From Ensifer aridi (lineage in GTDB: Bacteria > Pseudomonadota > Alphaproteobacteria > Rhizobiales > Rhizobiaceae), in assembly GCF_002078505.1 (NCBI RefSeq), contig NZ_LUAV01000002.1, positions 619,098 through 683,097 of the forward strand: DNA of 64,000 nt, written 5' to 3'. The number at the start of each line of letters is the position of its first letter. Within the stretch, counting starts at the first letter, position 1. The translations under genes and the position numbers were made by a program. This document shows positions 1-7,996 of the stretch, piece after piece. The notes under the pieces are model-generated. The model made no database searches, was not told the DNA's origin, and saw only the letters and a program-made list of their open reading frames with translations.

Positions 1-178
1 AGCCGGCGGTGTCGGTGCCGTCGCCGCCATTGAGCACGTCCGCGCCGGCGCCGCCAGTCAGTATGTCGTCGCCAGCGCTACCATTCAGTGTATCGTTGCC
101 ACCCAGGCCCGATATTGTGTCATTGCTTGTCGTGCCTGTTAGCGTGTCCGCGCCGGACGTTCCAGTTATAGTTGCCAT
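1..178 (-). CDS. RTX calcium-binding repeat protein, N-terminal fragment
   Basis: The first 59 codons of a gene that runs off the left edge. From residue 6 onward it is six uninterrupted nine-residue repeats of the GGxGxDxLx type (for example GLGGNDTLN and GSAGDDILT), which bind calcium in hemolysin-type repeats. There is no signal peptide; RTX proteins are normally exported by type I secretion using a C-terminal signal, which would lie outside the window. The ATG at 178 is preceded by a GAGAGG ribosome binding site. The RTX family call is firm; the function (toxin, adhesin, protease, surface layer) cannot be decided from the repeats alone. It is divergent from the flagellins. Confidence 0.8.
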   Translation of the reverse strand, partial: MATITGTSGADTLTGTTSNDTISGLGGNDTLNGSAGDDILTGGAGADVLNGGDGTDTAG

Positions 179-656
179 TGACCCTCTCGATGTTAGTTCG
201 CGAGCTAAAATTCCGCGTCGCCAGACAGCGATGCGCGTACCGAGGCACAGTGTTCTGGCGCAGAATCCTGTTCACCAGTTCTCGCGCAATGATTGCGTAG
301 ACTGAGTCGGAATCAATGACCAATCTTAAATTTCACCATTGTGTTTTTGCGTTGCAGCGCAGGAGATAGCTTCAGCGCTTGGCTGTTCCACCGTTAGTAG
401 AGTTCCGCGCACCGCCTCTCCGACTAGCGGCATTGTTCGCTGCCGCGATTGTCGTCGAAGAGACAGAAGTTTGGCATTTCTTAACTTTGTTAACAGGTAT
501 TTAGATTTTATTAACCATATTCCCGTTAGCTGCCCGCGTCGAAACGATGAGTTAACCGAAGTGACCAACCGGTTAACAGGCATGAGGCTGATCATTGTTC
601 CCGGTGGTGATCCGGAATGTTCCTTTCATTCCATGCCATTGAGAGGCACTTAGACG
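179..656. other. Intergenic region between RTX gene and first flagellin
   Basis: No convincing gene. The right half is AT-rich for this genome and contains several TTAA words (481-484, 490-493, 511-514, 552-555, 573-576), including a GTTAACC / GGTTAAC inverted pair at 551-557 and 571-577. None of these has the seven-base spacing of a CtrA site, unlike those before flaC. The last 45 bases form the flagellin leader with a small hairpin. Promoters for both flanking genes must lie here; I cannot place them. Confidence 0.6.
611..632 (+). promoter_or_regulatory. Flagellin leader hairpin with shared 13-mer
   Basis: The 13-mer TCCGGAATGTTCC at 611-623 occurs again, exactly, in the leader of the second flagellin (1888-1900). 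Here GGAATG (614-619) can pair with CATTCC (627-632) around a seven-base loop. The hairpin ends 24 bases before the ATG at 657, just upstream of the GAGAGG ribosome binding site. Its position suits translational control, possibly by FlbT, which in Caulobacter binds flagellin leader mRNA. That role is inference. Confidence 0.5.
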
Positions 657-1574
657 ATGACCAGTATCTTGACGAACACGGCGGCAATGGCCGCGCTCCA
701 GACTCTTCGCGCGATCGACGACAGCATGGAGACGACCCAGGGCCGCGTTTCCTCCGGATTGCGCGTCGGCCAAGCCGCCGACAACGCCGCCTACTGGTCG
801 ATCGCCACCACCATGCGCTCGGATAACATGGCGCTTTCCGCCGTGCAGGATGCGCTCGGCCTTGGTGCCGCGAAGGTGGACACCGCTTATGCGGCGATGG
901 AAAGCGCCATCGACGTCGTGAAGGAAATCAAGGCCAAGATCGTTGCCGCTACGGAAGAGGGTGTCGACGAGACCAAGATTCAGGAAGAAATCGACCAGCT
1001 GCAGGAGCAGTTGATGTCGATTGCCCAATCGGCTTCGTTCAGCGGTGAGAATTGGGTCGCCGGCGACGCCGGCGCCAAGAGCGTCGTGTCGGGCTTCGTC
1101 CGGGCTGCCGATGGCACGGTGTCGGTTAAGACGACGACCTATACCTTGGTTGACACCGCGACGGGGAACCTTCTCTTCGGCGGTAACGGCGCCGGCGCCA
1201 TTTCAACCACAAACGGTATTCTCGGGACCGCTGGCGGCGCCACGATCAACGTTTCAGTCTACGCTCTTAATATCACGGGCTTCGATACCGCGGAGATGGC
1301 CGAAGCTCTGACGCTGGTTGAAGGCGCCCTCCAGGCGATGACCAGTGCTGCCTCGGAGCTCGGCTCTATCTCCATGCGCATCGGCTTGCAGGAGGATTTC
1401 GTCTCGACGCTGACCGACTCGATCGACTCCGGCATCGGTCGTCTCGTGGATGCGGATATGAACGAGGAATCGACGCGCCTGAAGGCGTTGCAGACACAGC
1501 AGCAGCTCGCGATCCAAGCGCTCTCGATCGCCAATACCAGCTCGGAAAACATCCTCCAGCTCTTCCGTCAGTAA
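657..1574 (+). CDS. Flagellin (305 aa)
   Basis: Structural subunit of the flagellar filament, exported by the flagellar type III apparatus. The conserved N-terminal D0/D1 region (about residues 1-140, starting MTSILTNTAAMAALQTL) and C-terminal D1/D0 region (about 215-305, ending in SSENILQLFRQ) are both present. The central part is short and variable. At 305 aa it is smaller than the principal rhizobial flagellins of about 395 aa, so it is probably a secondary flagellin. The ends closely match the next gene. The start has a GAGAGG ribosome binding site ten bases upstream. In S. meliloti this position belongs to one of flaA/flaB/flaD; I do not assign which. Confidence 0.93.
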   Translation: MTSILTNTAAMAALQTLRAIDDSMETTQGRVSSGLRVGQAADNAAYWSIATTMRSDNMALSAVQDALGLGAAKVDTAYAAMESAIDVVKEIKAKIVAATEEGVDETKIQEEIDQLQEQLMSIAQSASFSGENWVAGDAGAKSVVSGFVRAADGTVSVKTTTYTLVDTATGNLLFGGNGAGAISTTNGILGTAGGATINVSVYALNITGFDTAEMAEALTLVEGALQAMTSAASELGSISMRIGLQEDFVSTLTDSIDSGIGRLVDADMNEESTRLKALQTQQQLAIQALSIANTSSENILQLFRQ

Positions 1575-1617
1575 CGAGTAGTTGGCTGCCTACTCGCTTG
1601 CTTGCTCGCTATCGGTC

Positions 1618-1647
1618 CAAGGTCGCGCGGTTTGCCGCGCGGCCTTG
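1618..1647 (+). terminator. GC-rich hairpin after first flagellin
   Basis: CAAGGTCGCGCGG (1618-1630) pairs with CCGCGCGGCCTTG (1635-1647) across a four-base TTTG loop, with one G-U pair. The following bases contain only a weak T stretch (GTTTT). It could end or stabilise the flagellin mRNA. Confidence 0.55.
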
Positions 1648-1756
1648 AATGTTTTCCGGCCGCAACTTCATTGCAACGTTCTAAGAAATTTCGTGTGAGT
1701 GGTGCGGCAAGAGCGCTACGCTCAGGCTTCGAAGCTTTACGAAACATTTACGCATA

Positions 1757-1814
1757 TTAATGACTCGTTAAGCGTTAACTGTTTGTTAACCATTTCGCGT
1801 TAACCGTTCGTTAA
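1757..1814 (+). promoter_or_regulatory. Three tandem CtrA-like sites upstream of flaC
   Basis: Three TTAA-N7-TTAA pairs lie end to end: 1757-1771, 1775-1789 (followed by C at 1790) and 1800-1814. TTAA-N7-TTAAC is the recognition sequence of the cell-cycle regulator CtrA in Caulobacter and its relatives. The last pair ends 113 bases before the flaC ATG. That CtrA binds here is inference from motif shape. Confidence 0.6.
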
Positions 1815-1887
1815 AAGCGATGGTCTGGTCACCCAGGGCAAATAAGGTGCCAGCGTGCATGACGCCTCACCGTCGTCGCCGGCCCCT

Positions 1888-1906
1888 TCCGGAATGTTCC
1901 CATTCT
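1888..1906 (+). promoter_or_regulatory. Flagellin leader hairpin, second copy
   Basis: Same 13-mer TCCGGAATGTTCC (1888-1900) as before the first flagellin. GGAATG (1891-1896) can pair with CATTCT (1901-1906) using one G-U pair and a four-base loop. It lies 21 bases before the ATG at 1928. The pairing is kept although the loop and downstream arm differ between the two leaders, which suggests an RNA structure is conserved. Confidence 0.5.
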
Positions 1907-1927
1907 CCCCAGTTAGGGCGACAGCAA

Positions 1928-2893
1928 ATGACCAGCATCATGACCAACGCCGCCGCTATGGCGGCATTGCAGACCTTGCGTTCCATCAACCGAAACTTGG
2001 AAGAAACGCAAAATCGTATTTCCTCCGGCTATCGGGTAGAGACTGCTGCTGACAATGCGGCCTATTGGTCCATCGCGACCACGATGCGCTCGGACAATAC
2101 GGCTCTTTCCACCGTTCAGGACGCCCTGGGTCTGGGCGCGGCAAAGGTCGATACCGCCTATGCCGCAATGGACACGGTCATTGATCTCATGAGCGAGGTT
2201 AAGGCCAAGCTGGTTGCTGCCCGAGAACCCGGCGTCGACAAGGACAAGATCAACAAGGAGCTTACCCAGCTGAAGGAACAGTTGGTGTCGGCCGCACAAT
2301 CCGCGTCCTTCTCCGGCGAGAACTGGCTCTATAACAATGCTACCGCAGCGGTCGGCGTGAAATCGGTTGTTGCGTCGTTCAATCGCAGCGCTGATGGCAG
2401 CGTTTCGGTCACGACGCTCGACTATGACACCTCCACGTCCATATTGGTCGACGTCGTGGACCCGGCGCGCGGCATGCTCACCAAGGCGGTCAATGCGGAC
2501 GTCCTGCAGCCCACTCCGACAGGCGTGCCGCGCAACTTTTTTCTCATCGACGCCGGTGCTGCTCCCGCTGGTGCCACCGAGATCGAGATCGACGACACGA
2601 CCACCGATGCGCAACTCGACGATATGATCAGCGTCGTCGACGAGCTCATCAGCCAATTGACCGACTCCGCTTCGACGCTCGGCGCAATCACCAGCCGCAT
2701 CGAGATGCAGGAAGGCTTCGTCGCCAATCTGATGGATGTGATCGACAAGGGTGTCGGCCGTCTCGTCGATGCCGACATGAACGAGGAATCGACGCGGCTG
2801 AAGGCACTGCAGACGCAGCAGCAGCTCGGCATCCAGTCGCTGTCGATCGCGAACACGACGTCCGAGAACATCCTCCGCCTGTTCCAGGAGTAA
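1928..2893 (+). CDS. flaC: Flagellin, FlaC-like (321 aa)
   Basis: Second filament subunit. Conserved N-terminus (MTSIMTNAAAMAALQTL, then RISSGYRV and AADNAAYWSIAT) and C-terminus (GVGRLVDADMNEESTRLKALQ to NILRLFQE) flank a short variable middle at about residues 150-230. The ATG at 1928 is chosen because flagellin homology starts there and an AGGGCGA ribosome binding site precedes it; an in-frame ATG at 1820 would add 36 arginine- and proline-rich residues foreign to flagellins. Last flagellin before motB, as flaC is in S. meliloti; the symbol rests on that order and on length. Confidence 0.9.
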   Translation: MTSIMTNAAAMAALQTLRSINRNLEETQNRISSGYRVETAADNAAYWSIATTMRSDNTALSTVQDALGLGAAKVDTAYAAMDTVIDLMSEVKAKLVAAREPGVDKDKINKELTQLKEQLVSAAQSASFSGENWLYNNATAAVGVKSVVASFNRSADGSVSVTTLDYDTSTSILVDVVDPARGMLTKAVNADVLQPTPTGVPRNFFLIDAGAAPAGATEIEIDDTTTDAQLDDMISVVDELISQLTDSASTLGAITSRIEMQEGFVANLMDVIDKGVGRLVDADMNEESTRLKALQTQQQLGIQSLSIANTTSENILRLFQE

Positions 2894-3011
2894 GGGCAGG
2901 TTCGGACGCGTGAGGGAGGAGGGGTTCATGGACATGCCCCCAGAATCCCCAAGCAGATTTCAAGCACTTCTTTCCGCCGTGCCGCCGGTCATCGGCATCG
3001 GAGGAAAAAGA

Positions 3012-3043
3012 TTGGACCGCGCTGTTGCCCTGGCGCGGTCCAA
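3012..3043 (+). terminator. flaC terminator hairpin
   Basis: Perfect 11-base arms TTGGACCGCGC (3012-3022) and GCGCGGTCCAA (3033-3043) around a ten-base loop, 118 bases after the flaC stop. Only a loose T-rich stretch follows (ACCTTCATTTT), so intrinsic termination is likely but not textbook. Confidence 0.65.
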
Positions 3044-3086
3044 CACCTTCATTTTCGCACAAGTTTGACCGGGTAGCCTCCCTTCC

Positions 3087-3146
3087 GCAGCAATTCAGAG
3101 CGCTACAGCGACCTTTGCGCGTCCGATCAGGCGCGCGGCGCTGTAG
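3087..3146 (+). repeat. Partial copy of 103-bp intergenic repeat (copy A)
   Basis: Matches the right-hand 60 bases of the repeat at 39261-39363 in the same orientation: GCAGCAA, then CTACAGCGACC, then GCGCGGCGCTGTAG. The left part with the TTTAAGG palindrome is missing. The outer CTACAGCG and CGCTGTAG are inverted and could fold. It resembles rhizobial intergenic mosaic elements (RIME type) in size and location. Confidence 0.65.
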
Positions 3147-3382
3147 TCCGACTGCCGGCCAAGATGGTTTTGGCCGCCGCTTGCAGCGGTCGTCGCTTGG
3201 GCTCCGCCTTTTCGCGAACCGGTGCGCATCGAGAATGCTGGTCCTATCGCTGTCTCGGGCGAGGGGGCCGAAGGAGACATTTAAGACGTGTCAGGCTCTA
3301 TGGATTTCCGGGCCATGAGGCAGCCTTTGCCGGCAAGGCAGGGAGCATCGACGCTGGTGGCGTGCCGGCCGGGGGCGTGCCG

Positions 3383-4033
3383 ATGAGCGCGTCGCTTTCC
3401 CGCTACCTCAAGGATTTCAGCCCGCCGAAGATCGAACTCGCGCGGATGCCGCCGAAATATTTCCCGGACCTCGATGCCGATCTTCCCGACAATAATCGTG
3501 TGGGCGCGAGGCCGGCCATGCCCGATACCGACATCGACGCCGAACGTCGAGAGGCTTTTGCGCAAGGTCGCGCCGAGGCGAGTGCTGAACTCGCCTTCGA
3601 GCACCAGAAAGAAATAGCCGAGCTCAAAGCCCGACATGCCGAGGAACTCGAAACGCTGAGGCGGCGTCTGGAAGATGACGTCGCCCGGAAACTGGCTGCC
3701 GCTTTCAGCGACATGACGGAGCGACTGGCGCTCACGCTCGGCGACCAGGCGGCGCTTGTGCTGGCGCCGGTGATGGACGAGGCGCTCGTCAAACGGACGA
3801 TCGAGAATCTCGCCGGCATGATCCGGCAGGGTCTCGCCGCCGGCGAGGGGCTTGCGATAACGGTCCACGGGCGACTTGCGCTTTTCGAAGCGCTCAAAGC
3901 GCAACTGCCCGAGGCGACGGCGTTTCGCCACATCGAGGGTAGCGATCTCGATCTCACCGTTGAAATGGGCGAAGCCATATTGGTGACCCGCATGGCCGCC
4001 TGGTCCGATACCGTCCGGAAGGTTCTGGCATGA
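3383..4033 (+). CDS. FliH-like flagellar protein (216 aa)
   Basis: Soluble protein with a proline-rich N-terminus, then a charged helical segment at about residues 53-110 (a run of E, A, K and R predicting coiled coil) and a C-terminal domain ending in DLTVEMGEAILVTRMAAWSD. That layout, with a compact end built around an acidic strand and a final W-containing helix, resembles FliH/YscL, the regulator of the export ATPase FliI. Its stop overlaps the motB start (ATGA). Start: ATG 3383 with a G-rich site upstream. S. meliloti annotations leave this position hypothetical as far as I recall; the FliH assignment is inference. Confidence 0.6.
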   Translation: MSASLSRYLKDFSPPKIELARMPPKYFPDLDADLPDNNRVGARPAMPDTDIDAERREAFAQGRAEASAELAFEHQKEIAELKARHAEELETLRRRLEDDVARKLAAAFSDMTERLALTLGDQAALVLAPVMDEALVKRTIENLAGMIRQGLAAGEGLAITVHGRLALFEALKAQLPEATAFRHIEGSDLDLTVEMGEAILVTRMAAWSDTVRKVLA

Positions 4034-5229
4034 GCGACGAGAGCCATCACAACGGCAAGAACGACATCATCATCGTCAAGCGCTCCGCGGATGGTCATGA
4101 CGGCCATCACGGCGGCTCGTGGAAGATCGCCTATGCCGATTTCATGACGGCGATGATGGCCTTCTTCCTGGTCATGTGGCTGATCAACGCCGCCAATGAA
4201 GAGACGAAGGCGGCGATCGCAGCCTATTTCAATCCGGTGCAGCTTACCGATCAGAAGCCGTCGGAGAAGGGGCTCAAGGATCCGGCCAAAGACGCCCAGG
4301 GCGAAGAAACGCAGGAGCGTTCCAAGGTCGACGGCGAACAGACGAAGTCCGGCGGCTCCGCCAAGTCCGGCGATCAACTGACGGCGACCTCGGGAGAGGA
4401 AACCAAATATTCCGACGCTGACTTCTTCGAGAATCCATACTCGGTTCTTTCCGAGATCGCGCGCGAAGTGGGCCATGAGGCCAATATCAGCGTCAAGGGC
4501 GATGGCGGTGCCGGGCAATCGGGACCCGCGACAGGCGCCTCCGGCGGCGAGGCTTATCGCGACCCATTCGATCCGGACTTCTGGACCAAGCAGGTCGAAG
4601 TGAAGGACGGCGGCAACACGGCGGAGAGCGATGTCGCGGCAGCGGCGAACGCCGCCCTGGATAGCGCCGTCGGGCAGAAGCCCGAAGCAGAAAATCCGGC
4701 GAAGGCCGAAGGCGAAACGGCGAAAAGCCCGGACGTAGCCGAAAGCGAAGCAGAAGCGAAAGACCGGAAGGAAGCCGAAGCCCTCAAGGCCGAGATCGAG
4801 AAGGAGGTCGGCGGCGAGGCGGGGCGCCTTCTCGAGGGGCTGGTGGTGACACCCTCCGAAGGCGGCCTTCTGGTGACGATCAGCGAACAGACGGATCAGC
4901 CGATGTTCGCCGTCGGTTCCGCTGTCCCGCAGAAGGAACTGGTGCTCGCCATGGAGAAGATCGGCAAGCTGCTTTCCGAGCGCCAGGGGGCGGTGGTCGT
5001 GCGAGGTCATACCGACGGGCGTCCCTTCAAGGACGGCACCTATGACAACTGGCGCCTTTCGGCGGCGCGCGCCCAGAGCGCCTATTACATGCTGGTCCGC
5101 GGCGGCCTGAAGGAAGAGCGCGTCAAACAGATCAGCGGCTTTGCGGATCGGCGGTTGCAGGTGCCGAACGATCCCTACGCGCCGGCCAACCGGCGGATCG
5201 AGATCCTGCTGCAGTCGGAGCAAGGGTGA
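4030..5229 (+). CDS. motB: Flagellar motor stator protein MotB
   Basis: Anchors the proton-driven stator to the cell wall. Residues 32-56 are a single membrane segment beginning AYADFMTAMMAFFLVMW; D37 is the proton-carrying aspartate. Residues about 75-265 form an unusually long, lysine-, glutamate- and alanine-rich periplasmic linker. The C-terminal OmpA-type peptidoglycan-binding domain (about 275-395) has GHTDG at 326-330 and NRRIEIL near the end. At 399 aa it is clearly longer than the enteric protein (about 308 aa). The extra periplasmic part probably contacts MotC, encoded next. motA is not in the window. Overlaps the genes on both sides by 3-4 bases, so the operon is translationally coupled. 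Confidence 0.95.
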   Translation: MSDESHHNGKNDIIIVKRSADGHDGHHGGSWKIAYADFMTAMMAFFLVMWLINAANEETKAAIAAYFNPVQLTDQKPSEKGLKDPAKDAQGEETQERSKVDGEQTKSGGSAKSGDQLTATSGEETKYSDADFFENPYSVLSEIAREVGHEANISVKGDGGAGQSGPATGASGGEAYRDPFDPDFWTKQVEVKDGGNTAESDVAAAANAALDSAVGQKPEAENPAKAEGETAKSPDVAESEAEAKDRKEAEALKAEIEKEVGGEAGRLLEGLVVTPSEGGLLVTISEQTDQPMFAVGSAVPQKELVLAMEKIGKLLSERQGAVVVRGHTDGRPFKDGTYDNWRLSAARAQSAYYMLVRGGLKEERVKQISGFADRRLQVPNDPYAPANRRIEILLQSEQG

Positions 5230-6542
5230 GCGGGATGCTGAAGCGGCTCGGCGTCATTCTTGCGGCATCAGCACTGGCGGTTCCGTTGGCTACCGGTCTC
5301 GCCCGCGCGAACGGGTCGGAAGAGCTCGCGCCCTTCAAGATGATAAGGTCGCTGCAATATGTGCAGGATTCGGTAGTCCTCGGAGACCACTCGGCGATCG
5401 AGATGCAGCGCTTCATGCTGGGCGCGATCGACGAGCGTCTGCGCGCCGCCGATCCATCGGCCTTTCGCGATCCGCGCAACGTCGATGCAGCCCTCGTCTA
5501 TGTCATGAGCGGCGGCAATCCGGCGACGCTCGATTTTCTTGCCGACCGCGATGTCGAGGGCAATTTCGATTCCCGCGTGACCGATGCGCTCAGGCAGTAC
5601 CTCAACGGCAAAGGCCCGCTGATCGTCGAAAATCTCTCCAAGGCGGCGCCGGAATACAAGAACGCCCGCATCGGCCCCTATCTCTTCCTGATCCTCGGCA
5701 ATGCCACGTCGCAGCAGGATCCCGTCGCTGCGATGAAATATTACGACTGGGCGCGCCTGACGGCGCCGGGCACCATTATCGAGGAGGCAGCGCTTCGTCG
5801 TTCCGTATCGCTTGCGGCGCGGGCCAACGATCCGGAAAAGGGCTTTCGCTACGCGCTGAACTATGCGCGCCGCTATCTGACCTCTCCCTATGCGAGCCAG
5901 TTTGCAGACCTCTTCGTCGAACTCGCGGTCGTGCATTTCGACGAGAAAGCCGAGAAGAGGGTGTCGGAAATCCTCGCCTTCATGGACGATGCGCGCCAGC
6001 GTGAGGTCTATCTGCGCGTTGCGCGGCGCGCCGCCATTGCCGGAAAGCAGGCGCTCGCGCGTCTTGCGTCGAAGCGCGCCGAAGACCTGGCGGAGGAGAG
6101 CGGCTCGCAATCGCAGGTGCTCGCGAGCTTCTATGAGGGGCTCGTTGCGGTGCCTTCGGATGATGTCTTCGCCGCGACGCAAACCCTGAGCGCGATCCCC
6201 GATGAAAAGCTTTCCCCGCGCGATCGCGCCTTGCGCGAGGCGGCGAAGGCGATTGCCGATGCGGTCGTGCGGCCGCCGCTCGATGAAAGCTCCGCGCAAG
6301 CGCCCGCGTCTAAAGACGACAGACCCGCCGGGGAGGAAAGCCAGGCGGCCGCCGAGGAAACCGGAAGCGGCATCAGTCCCTTCGGGCAAACGGTCGATGC
6401 GCCGTCGCCCGGAGCGAGTGATGGCGACGCAATCGCCGCCGATGCAGCTCGATCCGGCGACCCGGTCCTCGACGGCTTTCTTGCGAGCGGGCGTTCGAAG
6501 ATCGAGCAGATCGACGCGCTCCTGAAGGAGGAGGGACAATGA
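5226..6542 (+). CDS. motC: Periplasmic motility protein MotC
   Basis: Rhizobial motor protein that in S. meliloti works in the periplasm with MotB. A signal peptide spans about residues 1-28 (hydrophobic core VILAASALAVPLATGL, cleavage after ARA). The rest is soluble and helical, with an acidic, alanine-rich C-terminal third. The start is either GTG 5226, overlapping the motB stop as GTGA, or ATG 5235 three codons later; both give a working signal peptide. It is followed by fliK with an ATGA overlap. Confidence 0.93.
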   Translation: MSGMLKRLGVILAASALAVPLATGLARANGSEELAPFKMIRSLQYVQDSVVLGDHSAIEMQRFMLGAIDERLRAADPSAFRDPRNVDAALVYVMSGGNPATLDFLADRDVEGNFDSRVTDALRQYLNGKGPLIVENLSKAAPEYKNARIGPYLFLILGNATSQQDPVAAMKYYDWARLTAPGTIIEEAALRRSVSLAARANDPEKGFRYALNYARRYLTSPYASQFADLFVELAVVHFDEKAEKRVSEILAFMDDARQREVYLRVARRAAIAGKQALARLASKRAEDLAEESGSQSQVLASFYEGLVAVPSDDVFAATQTLSAIPDEKLSPRDRALREAAKAIADAVVRPPLDESSAQAPASKDDRPAGEESQAAAEETGSGISPFGQTVDAPSPGASDGDAIAADAARSGDPVLDGFLASGRSKIEQIDALLKEEGQ

Positions 6543-7996
6543 GACCTCTTGACCAGAGTTTGGGTGCGGCGGCCGCGGCCTCGACCGGCAGGCCGGGCCC
6601 GCGGCAGGGCCGTGGGCAGGCCGAGGCCGAGCCCGGCGCCTTTGGCGAGGCGGTGGCCGACGCCGGTCGCCAGAAGGCGCAGGGTCAGGTGGCGGGCCAG
6701 GCGGCAAACGGTTCACAAATTCCTGCGGATGACGTTGCGAGCGGCGGGCGCGGCGCGAATCTCTCGATCGCGAGGAACGGCCGCGGCGAAAGCTTCCCGG
6801 GGTCGATAGCGGTCGGTGCGCCTCCCGAGGGCGAAGCTTTGCCGTCCGCCTCCAACGCAGGTCGCGAAGCTACGGCGAAACCACTCCGCCGAAGCCCAGC
6901 GATGGCTTCGGCGCAGGCGTCGTCCAAGGGCGAACGGAGCGTCGGCGCAGAGGAAAAGGCGGCGCCGACCGAAGAGGCGACAGGTTCCTCGCGTCGAGAC
7001 GTGCGGACGGTGAGCGGTGTCGCGGAGGAGCCGGTCGGCGCCGATACGCCGGACGGCAGTGGGGGTACCGCTGAAGCGGGGACGGCAAGCGGTACCGTCA
7101 GCGATCTGCTGACGATGCTCGGCGGTGCCACGCCGGTATCCGTTGGCGTTCCTCCGGAGAACGGGGCAGAGCTCAGCTCGAAGAGTCATGCCGCTGCCGG
7201 CGTGTCAGAGAGAACGGCAGACGGCATCCTGGCGGGTGCAGCGGATGGAGGGCAGTCGCAAGCTGGAGAGCCCACGCTGGACGGCGGATCGGATCAGCTC
7301 TTCCGCTTCGCCCGCGCCGATGGCAAGGGGCAGGCCGTGTCCATGAGCATCTCGCAGGATGGCGAGAGGGTCGCCGTCGAGAACAGCAAGTCGTCGGCCG
7401 GCGCCAAGGGCGAAACCGTCACCGTTCTGGAGGCGCGCCGCTATCTCGGTCTGGCGATGAACACCAACGCAACATCCGTGACCAATGCGATCGCGGGCGA
7501 TGGCGAGTGGGCAGCGGCGCTGCAATCCAGCGCGACCGCGGCGCAACCTGAAGCCTGGAGCCAGGCAGGCAAGACGCTGAACACGCTGAAGATCCAGATG
7601 CATCCGATCGAGCTCGGTGTCGTGACCGCCACGCTGAGGCTCAAGGACGACGAACTCCAGGTCGACTTGAAGGTGGAAACGGGTGAGGCCTTCCGCCAAT
7701 TGCAGGACGACCAGGGCGAGATGGTGAAGGCGCTGCGTGCGCAAGGATTCGCGGTCGACCAGGTGAACGTCGTCTTCAATGCCGGTGGCGATGCATCGAG
7801 CGGCAACGGCTCGCAGCCGCAGGCGCAGACCCACTTCGGGGGGCAGGGCCGCGAGCGGGCAGGAGACGATGGTGGCGAGCGGCGTCAACGGCAGGATGGC
7901 GGCCAGGCGGCGATGGAAAGGTGGACCGGCAATGATGCAATGGATGACGCGCCGATTGGCGCTGAGCGCCCTCGCACTGGCCACGTCTACATGTAG
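6539..7996 (+). CDS. fliK: Flagellar hook-length control protein FliK (formerly MotD)
   Basis: Measures hook length and switches the export apparatus to late substrates. The first 330 residues are low-complexity (A, G, S, E) with little expected structure, as usual for FliK. The hook-length control domain is at about residues 344-420, recognisable from LKIQMHPIELGVVTATL and DLKVETGEAFRQLQ. The C-terminal tail is rich in Q, G and R. The same gene in S. meliloti was first called motD. Start ATG 6539 overlaps the motC stop; the 3' end overlaps the next gene by 65 bases in another frame. Confidence 0.93.
   Translation: MRPLDQSLGAAAAASTGRPGPRQGRGQAEAEPGAFGEAVADAGRQKAQGQVAGQAANGSQIPADDVASGGRGANLSIARNGRGESFPGSIAVGAPPEGEALPSASNAGREATAKPLRRSPAMASAQASSKGERSVGAEEKAAPTEEATGSSRRDVRTVSGVAEEPVGADTPDGSGGTAEAGTASGTVSDLLTMLGGATPVSVGVPPENGAELSSKSHAAAGVSERTADGILAGAADGGQSQAGEPTLDGGSDQLFRFARADGKGQAVSMSISQDGERVAVENSKSSAGAKGETVTVLEARRYLGLAMNTNATSVTNAIAGDGEWAAALQSSATAAQPEAWSQAGKTLNTLKIQMHPIELGVVTATLRLKDDELQVDLKVETGEAFRQLQDDQGEMVKALRAQGFAVDQVNVVFNAGGDASSGNGSQPQAQTHFGGQGRERAGDDGGERRQRQDGGQAAMERWTGNDAMDDAPIGAERPRTGHVYM

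Larger units (their letters stand above)
1575..1927. other. Intergenic region between the two flagellin genes
   Basis: It holds, in order, a hairpin that may terminate the first flagellin transcript (1618-1647), three TTAA-N7-TTAA pairs (1757-1814), and the leader hairpin of the next flagellin (1888-1906). An open frame extends upstream from 1928 to 1820, but its residues are unlike flagellin and the flagellin homology begins exactly at 1928. Confidence 0.7.
2894..3382. other. Intergenic region between flaC and the fliH-like gene
   Basis: 489 bases without a gene I can support. It contains the probable flaC terminator hairpin (3012-3043) and a partial copy of the repeat element described at 39261 (3087-3146). 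An open frame reaching back to 3164 encodes arginine-rich residues with no protein-like character and is treated as non-coding before 3383. Confidence 0.7.

Noticed and set aside
481..577. TTAA words upstream of the first flagellin as CtrA sites
   Set aside because: Spacings are 5, 17 or 18 and 11 bases rather than 7, so they do not fit the recognition sequence that the flaC, rem and cbrA regions match exactly.
3403..5223. 606-codon open frame on the minus strand across the FliH-like gene and motB
   Set aside because: It is antisense to a clearly coding motB with conserved motifs; its residues (arginine-, leucine-, histidine-rich) are typical of a GC-rich shadow frame.
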